A DNA stretch of 64,000 bases, from assembly GCF_016811235.1 (NCBI RefSeq), contig NZ_JAFBID010000006.1:1-64000 (forward strand), written 5' to 3'. The notes under the pieces are model-generated. The model saw only the letters and a program-made list of their open reading frames with translations, did not search any database and was not told the DNA's origin. The position numbers were made by a program, and so were the translations under genes. The number at the start of each line of letters is the position of its first letter. Position 1 is the first letter of the stretch. Of this stretch, positions 38,487 through 46,500 are shown piece by piece. This DNA comes from Microvirga arabica (GTDB lineage Bacteria > Pseudomonadota > Alphaproteobacteria > Rhizobiales > Beijerinckiaceae).

Positions 38487-38721
38487 GCTTCTTCGGTGCT
38501 TCGCCCGTCTGTGCTGGATCGGTTCCCTGCGGAGCGTCTCCGGCCGGCTTCACCTCGTCGGGGTTCGACACCGCATGAGAGACAGGCTCCCGCGCCTGCT
38601 CGTTATGCGGAGGCGGACCGGCAACCGCCGACCCACCCATATAGGACGGTGGATCGCTGGCCGGAAAGGAGTATTCCGAGCCGGCATCGACCAGATCGTC
38701 TTCGTCCTTCTTCACGCCCAT
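38464..38721 (-). CDS. Small acidic hypothetical protein with an 'FPASDPPS' motif
   Basis: 85 residues, hydrophilic and rich in Pro, Gly, Ala and Asp, without a signal peptide or membrane helix. The segment EYSFPASDPPSYMGGS recalls a motif of short uncharacterised proteins common in Hyphomicrobiales. The ATG is preceded by AGGAG. Composition suggests an intrinsically disordered protein. It converges on cphB, with no operon partner. Function unknown. Confidence 0.75.
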   Translation of the reverse strand: MGVKKDEDDLVDAGSEYSFPASDPPSYMGGSAVAGPPPHNEQAREPVSHAVSNPDEVKPAGDAPQGTDPAQTGEAPKKHSGGNNP

Positions 38722-38920
38722 CGCTCATCTCCTGCTCTATCGTGGCACAGCTCTCCACGTAGGAATGCCCGGAATCTCCGCATGTTCAGGCGTAGCGGCA
38801 AATAATCTGGAGGCTGCAAGGAGCTAGCCTCGCCTCTTCCCCGACGTAGCTCTGGTCGCCGCAGGCGCTCTCCCTATCTCCAGACATGCATCGAATCCTA
38901 AGACAATCCGGGAGAACGCC

Positions 38921-39907
38921 ATGAACCAGACCCGCCGCAGCCTCCTCGTGACGATGGCCGCCGCTTCCGCAGCCTCGGCCCTTTCGCCATGGCGGGCCCT
39001 GGCCCAGGCTGATTATCCGACGAGGCCCGTACGAGTCATCGTTCCCTATGCGGCCGGCGGCGGGACGGATTTCTTCGCGCGGCTTGTCTTTGCCGCCATG
39101 GGAGAGCAGTTGGGGCAGCAGTTCGTCGTCGAGAACCGGCCGGGGGCCGGCACCAATATCGGGGCCGAGGCCGTCGCCCGGGCGGAGCCCGACGGCTACA
39201 CGCTGCTCTTAGGGGATTCGGCGACCTTCGCGACGAACCGCTCCCTCTATCGCAAGCTCTCCTTCGACCCGTATAAGGATTTCAGCCCAATTTCACTCAC
39301 CGGTCGATTCGCGCTCGTGCTGCTCGTCAACACGAACAAGCTGCCGGTGAACTCCATTCAGGAATTGATCGCCGAGGCGAAGAAGACGCCCGGGCGGATC
39401 AACTATGCGACTCCTGGCCTTGGCAGCCCCTTCCACCTGGCGACGGAGCTCCTGTCACAGGGCGCCGGCATCAAGCTCACCCATGTGCCCTATCGGGGTG
39501 CCGCTCCGGCCGTGCAGGATCTGGTGTCGGGGCAAGTCGATATGATGTTCATCGACTTCGCAACTGCCCGCTCCCAGCTCTCCGGCCCCATCAAGGCCAT
39601 TGCAGTGGCTTCGCCGAAGGAGTTCGCCGGCTTGCCGGGCGTGCCGCCCGTCGCCGCCGATTTCCCGGGCTTCGAGGCCTGGGCCTGGCAGGGCTTCGTC
39701 GGCCCTGCGGGCCTGTCGCCCGAGATCGTCGCCAAGCTCAACGACACTTACCGGCAGGTGGTCGCAAGACAGGACATCCGCGACAAGCTGACTGGCGCCG
39801 GAATCGACGTGCTCCAGAGCTCGCCTGCCGAGATGGCCGTCTACATGCAGGAAGAAGGCGCCAAGTGGGAGAAGGTGATCAGGACGGCCAACATCACCCT
39901 GGAGTGA
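38921..39907 (+). CDS. Tripartite tricarboxylate transporter (Bug/TctC-type) periplasmic binding protein
   Basis: 328 residues with a twin-arginine-like signal (NQTRRSLLVTMAAASAA...WRALAQA). The Bug family is recognised by DYPTRPVRVIVPYAAGGGTDFFARL (in part), VVENRPGAGTNIGAEAVARAEPDGYTLL (in part) and HVPYRGAAPAVQDLVSGQVDMMF (in part). These bind carboxylates and other small anions. No TctA/TctB membrane genes are adjacent, so it is an orphan, as is frequent in this family. Confidence 0.9.
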   Translation: MNQTRRSLLVTMAAASAASALSPWRALAQADYPTRPVRVIVPYAAGGGTDFFARLVFAAMGEQLGQQFVVENRPGAGTNIGAEAVARAEPDGYTLLLGDSATFATNRSLYRKLSFDPYKDFSPISLTGRFALVLLVNTNKLPVNSIQELIAEAKKTPGRINYATPGLGSPFHLATELLSQGAGIKLTHVPYRGAAPAVQDLVSGQVDMMFIDFATARSQLSGPIKAIAVASPKEFAGLPGVPPVAADFPGFEAWAWQGFVGPAGLSPEIVAKLNDTYRQVVARQDIRDKLTGAGIDVLQSSPAEMAVYMQEEGAKWEKVIRTANITLE

Positions 39908-39932
39908 TGCGAGCCGCCGTTTCGGGGCCGCG

Positions 39933-40727
39933 TCAGTTGCGGTCCCAGCGGTACATGCGCTGCTCGCCCTCGGTGCAGCTCACAGTCGGCTCGGCCTGCA
40001 CCTTCTGGATCGTCGGCCGTGCCGGCAGCGCTGCGATCTCGCGGATGATCTTGGTCCGGATAGCATCGGCGAATTGCTGGCGCTCCCGCACCGGCACGAT
40101 GAAAGAGCCTTCGCCGCCGATCACACAGTTTTTGTAGTAGAGGTCGAGATGCTCCATGTCGCCGAAGCCGCTCGGTCGCTTGAGCATGATGGGAAGGCCG
40201 TTGATGGTGATGCCCTTGGCAATGGCCTCGTCACGGGCTGCCACGACGCCTCGGCCGCTGCTGTTGGGGCCATCTCCGGAGATGTCGATGACCCTGCGGA
40301 TCGGCTCGACGCCGGTCTGCTCCAGGAGCTTCACGCCGAAATCGATGGCGCCGGAGATCGAGGTTCTCCGGATACGGCCAATGGGGGTGCTGCTCAGGCC
40401 GTCGGCAAACTTCAGGGCGCCCTCAGGGCCGTCGATGATCGTCCAGGGCACGATGACGTTCTGATACTCGACGCCGGACCATTCCACGTAGGTGACGATG
40501 ATCCGCCCCACCATGCCGTTGCGGATGGCCTCATGCACCTGCGGCGAACGGAAGGCCTCCATGAAGCCCTGGCGCTGGAGTTCCTGCTCATCGGGATCCA
40601 TGGAGCGGGAGACGTCGACGGCCAGCACCAGCGCGACATCGACCTCGGTCTCTGCCCGGGCACCAGGCGTAGACAGCCATAGGCCCGTCATGACAGCCGC
40701 AAAAGCGCCAAGAAGCCTTCGATTCAT
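39933..40727 (-). CDS. DUF1194 / von Willebrand A-like secreted protein
   Basis: 264 residues with a signal peptide (about 1-25, PGARAETEV). The VWA-like fold shows a MIDAS motif, LAVDVSRSMDPDEQ (DxSxS), then GFMEAFRSPQV and VIDISGDGPNSSGRG with the second metal-ligand Asp. It belongs to the DUF1194 family of exported proteins in alphaproteobacteria, whose role is unknown. It stands alone, convergent with the TctC-type gene (25 bases between). Confidence 0.87.
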   Translation of the reverse strand: MNRRLLGAFAAVMTGLWLSTPGARAETEVDVALVLAVDVSRSMDPDEQELQRQGFMEAFRSPQVHEAIRNGMVGRIIVTYVEWSGVEYQNVIVPWTIIDGPEGALKFADGLSSTPIGRIRRTSISGAIDFGVKLLEQTGVEPIRRVIDISGDGPNSSGRGVVAARDEAIAKGITINGLPIMLKRPSGFGDMEHLDLYYKNCVIGGEGSFIVPVRERQQFADAIRTKIIREIAALPARPTIQKVQAEPTVSCTEGEQRMYRWDRN

Positions 40728-40980
40728 CTCCGCCTCCGTTTACCAGACGCAAGAAGCTGGCAGGAAACCTCCGGCAGGCAAGGTTCGACGGTGCTGAGAA
40801 GGGTCTACCGGCTGTCAATTTAACGTGAATTCCATGTGAAACGTTTGTGGCCGCCCGCAGCCAAATGCCAGAATGGAACGTCCCACCGAGCGGGCTTTTC
40901 CTCCCGGCCTCCCGCTTTATATGGCCGGCATGAAGTCTCGAGCCGCTGTAGCGGGCGGTGCTCAGAAGGAAGTCTTGCAG

Positions 40981-41400
40981 ATGTCGTCCACTCTCGATCG
41001 CTGGTCACCCTATGCCCTGGCCATCTTAAGGATCGTCACGGCGCTGCTCTTCATGGCGCATGGAACGCAGAAGCTGTTCGGCTTCCCGGCCCCTCCAGAG
41101 ATCGGCATGCCGCCCCTCCTGTCGCTCTTCGGCATCGGGGCTATTCTGGAATTCGTCGGTGGTCTCCTGATCCTGGCGGGGTTGTTCACCAGGCCCATAG
41201 CCTTCGTGCTCGCCGGCGAGATGGCGGTGGCGTACTGGATGTTCCACGCCCCGCAGAACTTCTATCCGGTTCTGAACGGTGGCGATGCATCCATCCTGTT
41301 CTGCTTCGTCTTCCTCCTGCTCGTTTTTACCGGCCCGGGTGCCTTGAGCATCGACGGAGCACGGCGGCCAGCCGGCCCACGGCACTCCTGGGAACGCTGA
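40981..41400 (+). CDS. DoxX-family small membrane protein
   Basis: About 139 residues with four membrane helices, starting at the ATG at 40981 (GGAAG eight bases upstream) rather than 40873. ILRIVTALLFMAHGTQKLFGF and GIGAILEFVGGLLILAGLFTRP (in part) are the DoxX signatures. Relatives have been linked to thiosulfate oxidation and oxidative stress, but a specific function is not predictable here. Single gene. Confidence 0.87.
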   Translation: MSSTLDRWSPYALAILRIVTALLFMAHGTQKLFGFPAPPEIGMPPLLSLFGIGAILEFVGGLLILAGLFTRPIAFVLAGEMAVAYWMFHAPQNFYPVLNGGDASILFCFVFLLLVFTGPGALSIDGARRPAGPRHSWER

Positions 41401-41635
41401 TCCGGCAGATGTTCTGGTAGCCTTGCGGCAGGGCTCCCGGACGCTCCCTTGTCGCTGTGGTCCGGAAAGGCAACTCCGCCTTCTAACCCGTAAGAGTTGG
41501 GTAACAGGCCCGGCTCCTCTGACACCGACGTGGAACGACTGCCGGTAACCCGATAAATTTCAGGGGACGGCGCATGACTTTTGCGCGCGAAAAGCGTTAA
41601 GAGCACGGGCAGGTTCGTTGCGTAGGAGTCTGGAC

Positions 41636-41926
41636 ATGGCCGAGATCATCGCCTTCAAGGATCTCAAGAAGATCGCCGATCGGTGCGAGGTGCTGACTCT
41701 TTTCGAACCGAAGCGCTCTGCAAGATCCAAATCCCGCACCGAGAGCGGGAGTTTCGATTTTCCGAGTTCCCGCCCCTTCATTTCCGGCAACCTGACGGAT
41801 CTGTTCGAGCAGGCCAATGCGGTCGCTATGCGACACCATCATGGAGATCCCAGGGTCTCGGCCATCGTGGCGGAGAAGTGCCTGGAACTGATCCAGGCCT
41901 TGGAAGATCATGCGCAGCCGGAATGA
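41636..41926 (+). CDS. Hypothetical small soluble protein
   Basis: 96 residues from the ATG at 41636, with AGGAG seven bases upstream. The N-terminus (MAEIIAFKDLKKIADRCE) and C-terminus (VAEKCLELIQALEDHA) look helical around a polar, Ser/Arg-rich middle. No signal peptide, membrane helix or known domain was recognised. It lies upstream of the leader of the GGDEF-EAL gene on the same strand but about 370 bases away, so it is probably separate. Confidence 0.6.
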   Translation: MAEIIAFKDLKKIADRCEVLTLFEPKRSARSKSRTESGSFDFPSSRPFISGNLTDLFEQANAVAMRHHHGDPRVSAIVAEKCLELIQALEDHAQPE

Positions 41927-42126
41927 GCGCCCAGGCCCGGGACTCTGACAAAGTTTCGAGGGATCTGCTCTCTGCTCGAAGAGAGAGACGCCCATAAGCC
42001 TTATTTCCTCTGCGGAAGTTCGGCTTCGAATAGAACCATTAACTCTAAATCTCAAAGTATGCGGTTGGACGAATTCTTTCGTTGCTTTTTGAACGCCCGC
42101 CGTAAAATGATTATCGTTGCAAAAGT

Positions 42127-42139
42127 ACCTGTGACAGGT
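42127..42139. promoter_or_regulatory. Short inverted repeat before the first structured leader
   Basis: ACCTG-TGA-CAGGT is a perfect 13-base dyad ending inside the start of the conserved leader. It may be a regulator site or part of the leader's fold. The other leader copy does not have it. Confidence 0.3.
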
Positions 42140-42217
42140 TGAGTTCGCGCCCTAAGTCCATGCGCCGCTCAAAGGCATGATGCCCCCCTGTCAGGCCGGT
42201 GTGAGCCCGGCAGGTTC
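42137..42217 (+). promoter_or_regulatory. Structured leader element, copy 1 (riboswitch-like), upstream of the GGDEF-EAL gene
   Basis: Shares with 47681-47760 the ordered blocks GGTT, TAAG, ATGCGC (42160), AAAGGCATGATGCC (42171-42184), GTCA, CCGGTG, AGCCCGG and GTTC (42214-42217), with differing bases between. GGCAT/ATGCC forms a tight hairpin, and GCCGG...CCGGC a second stem with loop TGTGAGC. The upstream ATGC could instead pair with GGCAT, giving mutually exclusive folds, as in a switch. The gene starts 82 bases downstream. It does not match the riboswitch classes I can recall, including GEMM (c-di-GMP) and cobalamin. It accounts for the distinctive content of the 41927-42298 gap. Confidence 0.65.
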
Positions 42218-42298
42218 GTTCCCAAAATTCATTTGTTCGAGGTCGACCGTTCGGCATGCCGCTGTTCGGTCGAATTCCGGAGGCGTTCCGGTGCGGCT

Positions 42299-44593
42299 AT
42301 GTTGAGTAAATTTCTGTCGTCCAAGCGTGCAGAATGGCCTTTTATCCGCGGCGTTCTGCTGCCTGTCGTCCTGGTCGCCTGCACAACCCTGTCGATGGGA
42401 GCAGGGGCGATTCTCTGGGCGGTGGGCAGGAGCAATAACATTTCCGCCGAACGCCAGCTCCTGACAACAGAGGCTAGCATCCGGGCCGCCGTTCAGGAAC
42501 TCGCTCAGCAGCAGGAAATGGTCGCTATCTGGGATGATGCCGTGGTGGAGCTCAACAAGCGGCCCCTGGACCTCAAATGGGTCGACGCCAATTTCGGCGT
42601 CTGGCTCAACAAGACCTTCGGACAGGATGAAATCTACATCCTTGATGATCGCAACGAGCCGCTCGTCGCGACCGTTGGATCCACCCGCGTGGCTGCTGAA
42701 GAATACGAGCGGGTGAGGGGCAGCGTCACCGATCTTGTTGCAGGCATCAGGGGAGCCCCGGACTCTCTTCACCGGGCGCACGTGGCGGACCTCGCGACGG
42801 CTTCCTACCTGAAGACCGGCCAGGCCGTTCACGACGCTCATCTACTTGAACTCAATGGCCGGCCGGCAGCTGTCAGCGTGATGAAGATCATCCCTGAATC
42901 CGAAGACGTTCCCTATCCGCATGACAGGGAATTCCTTCTGCTCAGCATCCGGTACCTGGACGGGAGCTTTATCACGCAGCTATCCGAGCAGAACCTGATC
43001 GATGGCCTGCGGTTCTCCAGCACCGACACTCCTGAGCAGGGTGAGGTCTCGGTGCCGGTGAAATCGGATGTCGGCCATCTCATCGGATGCTTCATCTGGA
43101 ACCCGGAACTGCCGGGAGATCGCGTTCTCAGGTCGGTCGGTCCTGTGATGGCCGCTGCCGCCGCCATGATCGTTCTCCTGCTCGGTGCTCTGGTCCGTCG
43201 GCTGAGGCAGTCCACAACGGCACTGGAGAGAACGGTCCTTGAGCTGAAAGCGAGCGAGGCGCAGGCCCACCATCTTGCGTTCCATGATGTTCTGACGGGC
43301 CTACCCAACCGCGCCCTCTTCGCAGACCGGCTCAACCATGCGATCGCTCAGATGAAAGATGGCGAGCAGATTGCCGTCATGATGCTCGACCTGGATCGCT
43401 TCAAGCATGTGAACGACACTCTCGGTCATCATGCGGGCGACAGTCTTATTCAGGAATTCGCGGTCCGCTTGGCGGGTCTCGTGGATAGCGGCGTGACCAT
43501 CACCCGGTTGGGCGGAGATGAATTCGCCATCGTACAGACCTTCGCATCGGGGAGCCATGCGCCGCAAGCCTTGTGCGAAAGCATCCTTGCCGCCTCCATG
43601 CAGCCTTACGACGTTCTCGGCAACCAGGTGTTCGTCGGGGTCAGCATCGGGCTCGTATTGGCTCCGGAGGCTGGCTTGGATCGGATCGAACTCCTGCGCA
43701 AGGCCGACATCGCGCTTTACCGCGCCAAGGGAGAGGGGCGGAACTGCTACCGCGTCTTCACGTCGGAGATGGACGAAACCATCAATGTCTCAAGGGCCAT
43801 CGAAGAGGATCTCCGTGCGGCGCTTGCGACAGGCAAAGGCCTTGAGGTTGCCTATCAGCCGCAGATCGCCCAGGGCGGCGCGGTCGTCGGCGTGGAGGCC
43901 CTTGCCCGCTGGTGTCACCCGACATGCGGGTATATCCAGCCCAGCCAGTTCATCCCCGTGGCGGAGCAGACCGGCCTGATCGTCCCGCTCGGAGAATGGA
44001 TTCTGCGCCAGGCCTGCATGGCCTCCCGGCGCTGGCCCGATCTCTTTGTCTCCGTCAATCTCTCGCCCGTTCAGTTCCGGTCTGGTGATTTCGCCAGCCG
44101 TCTCATCGCCATCGTTCGGGAATGTGGTGGGCATCCTCAGCGCATTGAGCTTGAAGTGACGGAAGGGGTCCTCCTTGAAGAGGATGGCAGGACGACCGAT
44201 GCGCTTCGGAGGCTGCGGGAAGCGGGCTTCCGCATTGCTCTGGACGATTTCGGAACCGGCTATTCGAGCTTGGGCTACCTTCACCGCTTCGAGGTCGACA
44301 AGATCAAGATTGACCGGTCATTCACTCATAGTTTGGGAAAGGGCGGCAAAGCCGCGACCGTCATCAAGGCCATCGTGGCCCTCGGGCATGCCATGTCGAT
44401 TACGGTGACGGCGGAAGGCGTCGAGACAGAAACACAGCGGAACTTTCTGGATACGGCAGGCTGCAACGAGATGCAGGGCTTTCTGTTCTCGAAAGCCGTA
44501 TCGGAAGATCAAATCATGCGAATGCTCAGTCGTTCGTCATCTGATAAGGCGCGCAATCATGTGAATACTATGCCAGTCCAAAGTATAGGTTAA
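42299..44593 (+). CDS. Membrane-anchored CHASE4-like, GGDEF and EAL protein (c-di-GMP synthesis/breakdown)
   Basis: About 764 residues from the ATG at 42299. A membrane helix (about 18-42), a periplasmic CHASE4-like region (QQQEMVAIWDDAVVELN), a second helix (about 281-298), a GGDEF domain with intact RLGGDEFAIV (404-408) but no RxxD inhibitory site just before it, and an EAL domain (GVEALARW near 532, VNLSPVQF, DDFGTGYSSLGYL, KIKIDRSF, TAEGVE) with its key acidic residues. Both activities are possible; which dominates cannot be read from sequence. The gene has the riboswitch-like leader also found before the type I secretion operon. Confidence 0.9.
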   Translation: MLSKFLSSKRAEWPFIRGVLLPVVLVACTTLSMGAGAILWAVGRSNNISAERQLLTTEASIRAAVQELAQQQEMVAIWDDAVVELNKRPLDLKWVDANFGVWLNKTFGQDEIYILDDRNEPLVATVGSTRVAAEEYERVRGSVTDLVAGIRGAPDSLHRAHVADLATASYLKTGQAVHDAHLLELNGRPAAVSVMKIIPESEDVPYPHDREFLLLSIRYLDGSFITQLSEQNLIDGLRFSSTDTPEQGEVSVPVKSDVGHLIGCFIWNPELPGDRVLRSVGPVMAAAAAMIVLLLGALVRRLRQSTTALERTVLELKASEAQAHHLAFHDVLTGLPNRALFADRLNHAIAQMKDGEQIAVMMLDLDRFKHVNDTLGHHAGDSLIQEFAVRLAGLVDSGVTITRLGGDEFAIVQTFASGSHAPQALCESILAASMQPYDVLGNQVFVGVSIGLVLAPEAGLDRIELLRKADIALYRAKGEGRNCYRVFTSEMDETINVSRAIEEDLRAALATGKGLEVAYQPQIAQGGAVVGVEALARWCHPTCGYIQPSQFIPVAEQTGLIVPLGEWILRQACMASRRWPDLFVSVNLSPVQFRSGDFASRLIAIVRECGGHPQRIELEVTEGVLLEEDGRTTDALRRLREAGFRIALDDFGTGYSSLGYLHRFEVDKIKIDRSFTHSLGKGGKAATVIKAIVALGHAMSITVTAEGVETETQRNFLDTAGCNEMQGFLFSKAVSEDQIMRMLSRSSSDKARNHVNTMPVQSIG

Positions 44594-44622
44594 GCTTATG
44601 TAAATCCTTATGGTCAAGATAT

Positions 44623-44635
44623 GCCACATTGTGGC
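44623..44635. terminator. Weak hairpin after the GGDEF-EAL gene
   Basis: GCCAC-ATT-GTGGC, 30 bases past the stop codon, without a U-tract. It may mark the transcript end. Confidence 0.3.
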
Positions 44636-44708
44636 GCCGCTGATTTGAGACGCTATGACAAAACCATTATAGCATGACGGGTTACCTCTTAGTTGACGTT
44701 CAGGAAGA

Positions 44709-44733
44709 GGAACTAAATCTTCTGGCGGTTGTT
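44709..44733 (+). promoter_or_regulatory. EcfG-like promoter before the LuxR regulator
   Basis: GGAAC (44709-44713), 17 bases, GTT (44731-44733), matching the EcfG consensus. It lies 90 bases upstream of the LuxR start, a somewhat long leader. Confidence 0.4.
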
Positions 44734-44822
44734 ATTGCCTCGCCTGATCTAATCGGATCGGCTTCCCGGACATGGTTCCTGCCTCTTTTGTTCTAGCCTG
44801 CGTAATTCGGATAGGCGGCACC

Positions 44823-45629
44823 ATGATTCCTGACTTTGATGAACGCTACCAAGGGGCTAGAGCCAGCATGGGCCATAACGTCGTCTACAAAGAGCAAATT
44901 CTCCCCATCGCCCAAGATCCCTTTCAGAACGTCACGACGGTTCTCATCTGCCAGAACATCCTTCTCCGGACGGGTGTCAGCCATATCCTTTCGGGCACCC
45001 GCTTCGATATAGCGGAGCAAACCGGAGACCTGTCGACCCTATCCACATTCCCCGAAGGAGTGCCGGTGCTCTTCCTCATCTGCGATGGGCGCTCCCCTGG
45101 CGAGTACTCTCAGATGGTCAAGGAATTGAAGGAGCAGCACCTTCATGCCCGGGTGGTCGTCCTCGCAGACAACATGGGTCCGCAAGAGATCGTTCAGATC
45201 TGTAAGGAGGGGTTGGACGGGTTCTGCATGACGACAATGGCCCGTCATGCAATCATCAAGGCTTTGGAACTTGTGATGCTGGGTGAAACCTTCATTCCAG
45301 GGTCTGTCGGGCTGGATCTGCTCGACCAATTCCGCGGCAACCAGGCCGGGGGTCTGGGCCAAACGGTTTCCCTCATGCCTGCCAACGATCCGGCTTTGCT
45401 CTTGAACAAGCTGTCAGAGCGTGAAGCACAGATCTTGCGGTGCCTGACCCAGGGCGCCTCGAACAAGCTGATCGCGCGTGAACTCGGAGTGGCGGAAGCC
45501 ACCGTCAAAGTGCATATCAAGGCCATCTTGCGAAAGGTGAAGGCTGTGAACAGAACGCAGGCGGCCATGTGGGCTGCAGGTCATTTCGCCGCTGCGCAGG
45601 AGAGCAGACCTCTGGTTCCAGGCGAATAG
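44823..45629 (+). CDS. LuxR-family response regulator with a degenerate receiver domain
   Basis: 268 residues from the ATG at 44823 (AGGCGG upstream). The N-terminal part resembles a receiver (VTTVLICQNILLRTGVSHIL; PVLFLICDGRSPGE with a possible acceptor Asp), but the usual acidic pair near the start is absent and the conserved Lys position reads GFCMTTM. The C-terminal NarL/LuxR helix-turn-helix is clear (LSEREAQILRCLTQGASNKLIA, ELGVAEATVKVHIKAILRKV). No sensor kinase is adjacent. It may act without phosphorylation or sense a ligand. An EcfG-like promoter lies upstream. Confidence 0.88.
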   Translation: MIPDFDERYQGARASMGHNVVYKEQILPIAQDPFQNVTTVLICQNILLRTGVSHILSGTRFDIAEQTGDLSTLSTFPEGVPVLFLICDGRSPGEYSQMVKELKEQHLHARVVVLADNMGPQEIVQICKEGLDGFCMTTMARHAIIKALELVMLGETFIPGSVGLDLLDQFRGNQAGGLGQTVSLMPANDPALLLNKLSEREAQILRCLTQGASNKLIARELGVAEATVKVHIKAILRKVKAVNRTQAAMWAAGHFAAAQESRPLVPGE

Positions 45630-45652
45630 AACCTTAGAAATACTGTCTCATC

Positions 45653-45690
45653 AGAGTTAGGGCGCGCGGGAAAGCCTCGCCCACCTAACT
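45653..45690. terminator. Hairpin after the LuxR gene
   Basis: GAGTTAGG (45653-45660), a 22-base loop and CCTAACTC (45683-45690), a perfect eight-pair stem followed by TTTCGGGG. An inner GGGCG/CGCCC pairing competes. Terminator or leader structure for the next small gene. Confidence 0.45.
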
Positions 45691-45850
45691 CTTTCGGGGT
45701 AGTACAAGTGGCGAGTTGCGGATCAGTCAACACCAGCGCTAAGCCTGATGTCACCCTGATGGCGCAGCGGAATAAAAACTTCAGTAAGAGCGTACCGACG
45801 CCCCAGGCTTGAACTTAGAACAAACACCTAAACGATGCGGTGGGGCAAAT

Positions 45851-46066
45851 ATGGATTACCAAGTAGAGTTGGTGGCTCGTGCATTTTTTGAGGCCGAGCA
45901 CGAGGACTTCTCATGGGATGGTGAAGCGGAATTGGTGAGGGAAGAGTTCCGCCAATATGCGCGCAACGCCATCAGTCTGCTTGACGAGGATATCGGCGTT
46001 CTTCTGCTGGCCCTTCATCGGGCCACGGCTCAAGAGCATCCTGAGCGACCCAGGGCTGCAGCCTAA
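45851..46066 (+). CDS. Hypothetical small acidic protein
   Basis: 71 residues from the ATG at 45851 (GGTGGGG upstream; an in-frame ATG at 45809 is less likely). The sequence MDYQVELVARAFFEAEHEDFSWD continues as amphipathic helices with many Glu/Asp. No domain is recognised. It stands alone between the LuxR gene and a convergent small membrane protein. Confidence 0.55.
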   Translation: MDYQVELVARAFFEAEHEDFSWDGEAELVREEFRQYARNAISLLDEDIGVLLLALHRATAQEHPERPRAAA

Positions 46067-46164
46067 CAATTGCATTCGGACCAGGCTGCTTGAGATGCTC
46101 GCGAAGAGCGGGGATCTCAAGCACGCTCAATCCTTAAAAGCTCCTCATGCCAGGAGTGCTGTGC

Positions 46165-46365
46165 TCAATGGGCGTCTGGCGGCAGATCGGCAATCCGTTT
46201 GATCTCATAGACGGCCAGCATCAGAACAACCGACATGACAACGAGTCCGAGTGCGCTCGTGAAGACGCTCGCGCTGACTCCCGAAGCAGAAGAGACGATC
46301 GCCAGCAGAAGAAGGAAGGGCAGACCAAGGGCAATGGCGAGAACGGCTAAAAAGGACCGTGGCAT
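46165..46365 (-). CDS. Small two-helix membrane protein
   Basis: 66 residues with two membrane segments (about 5-27 and 32-54: FLAVLAIALGLPFLLLLAIV and SALGLVVMSVVLMLAVYEI) and a short polar tail. The ribosome-binding site is weak, so expression is uncertain, but the hydrophobic pattern is unlikely to be chance. A perfect dyad (46379-46393) is just upstream. Function unknown. Confidence 0.5.
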   Translation of the reverse strand: MPRSFLAVLAIALGLPFLLLLAIVSSASGVSASVFTSALGLVVMSVVLMLAVYEIKRIADLPPDAH

Positions 46366-46378
46366 AGAGCGGATTCCA

Positions 46379-46393
46379 TTGTTCGAGGAACAA
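46379..46393. promoter_or_regulatory. Perfect dyad TTGTTC-GAG-GAACAA
   Basis: A 15-base inverted repeat 14 bases upstream of the small membrane-protein start. It has GTTC/GAAC arms but not the GTTC-N7-GTTC spacing of alphaproteobacterial LexA boxes, so no regulator is assigned. Confidence 0.35.
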
Positions 46394-46500
46394 ACGTTTG
46401 AGAATTAAGTAGCCTTCAAAATCGTGGAGAAAGTGAGATTGCACTCGAGGCTAAACTCTCTCAAGACTCCTTTAAATTTAATCCAAAAAAAGTTGTCCGA

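Noticed and set aside
42137..42217. GEMM (c-di-GMP) or cobalamin riboswitch
   Set aside because: The GEMM core (ACGCACAGGGCAAACC-like) and the cobalamin B12-box are absent, so neither known class was assigned despite the c-di-GMP context.
46379..46393. LexA box
   Set aside because: Alphaproteobacterial LexA sites are direct repeats GTTC-N7-GTTC; this is an inverted GTTC-N3-GAAC.
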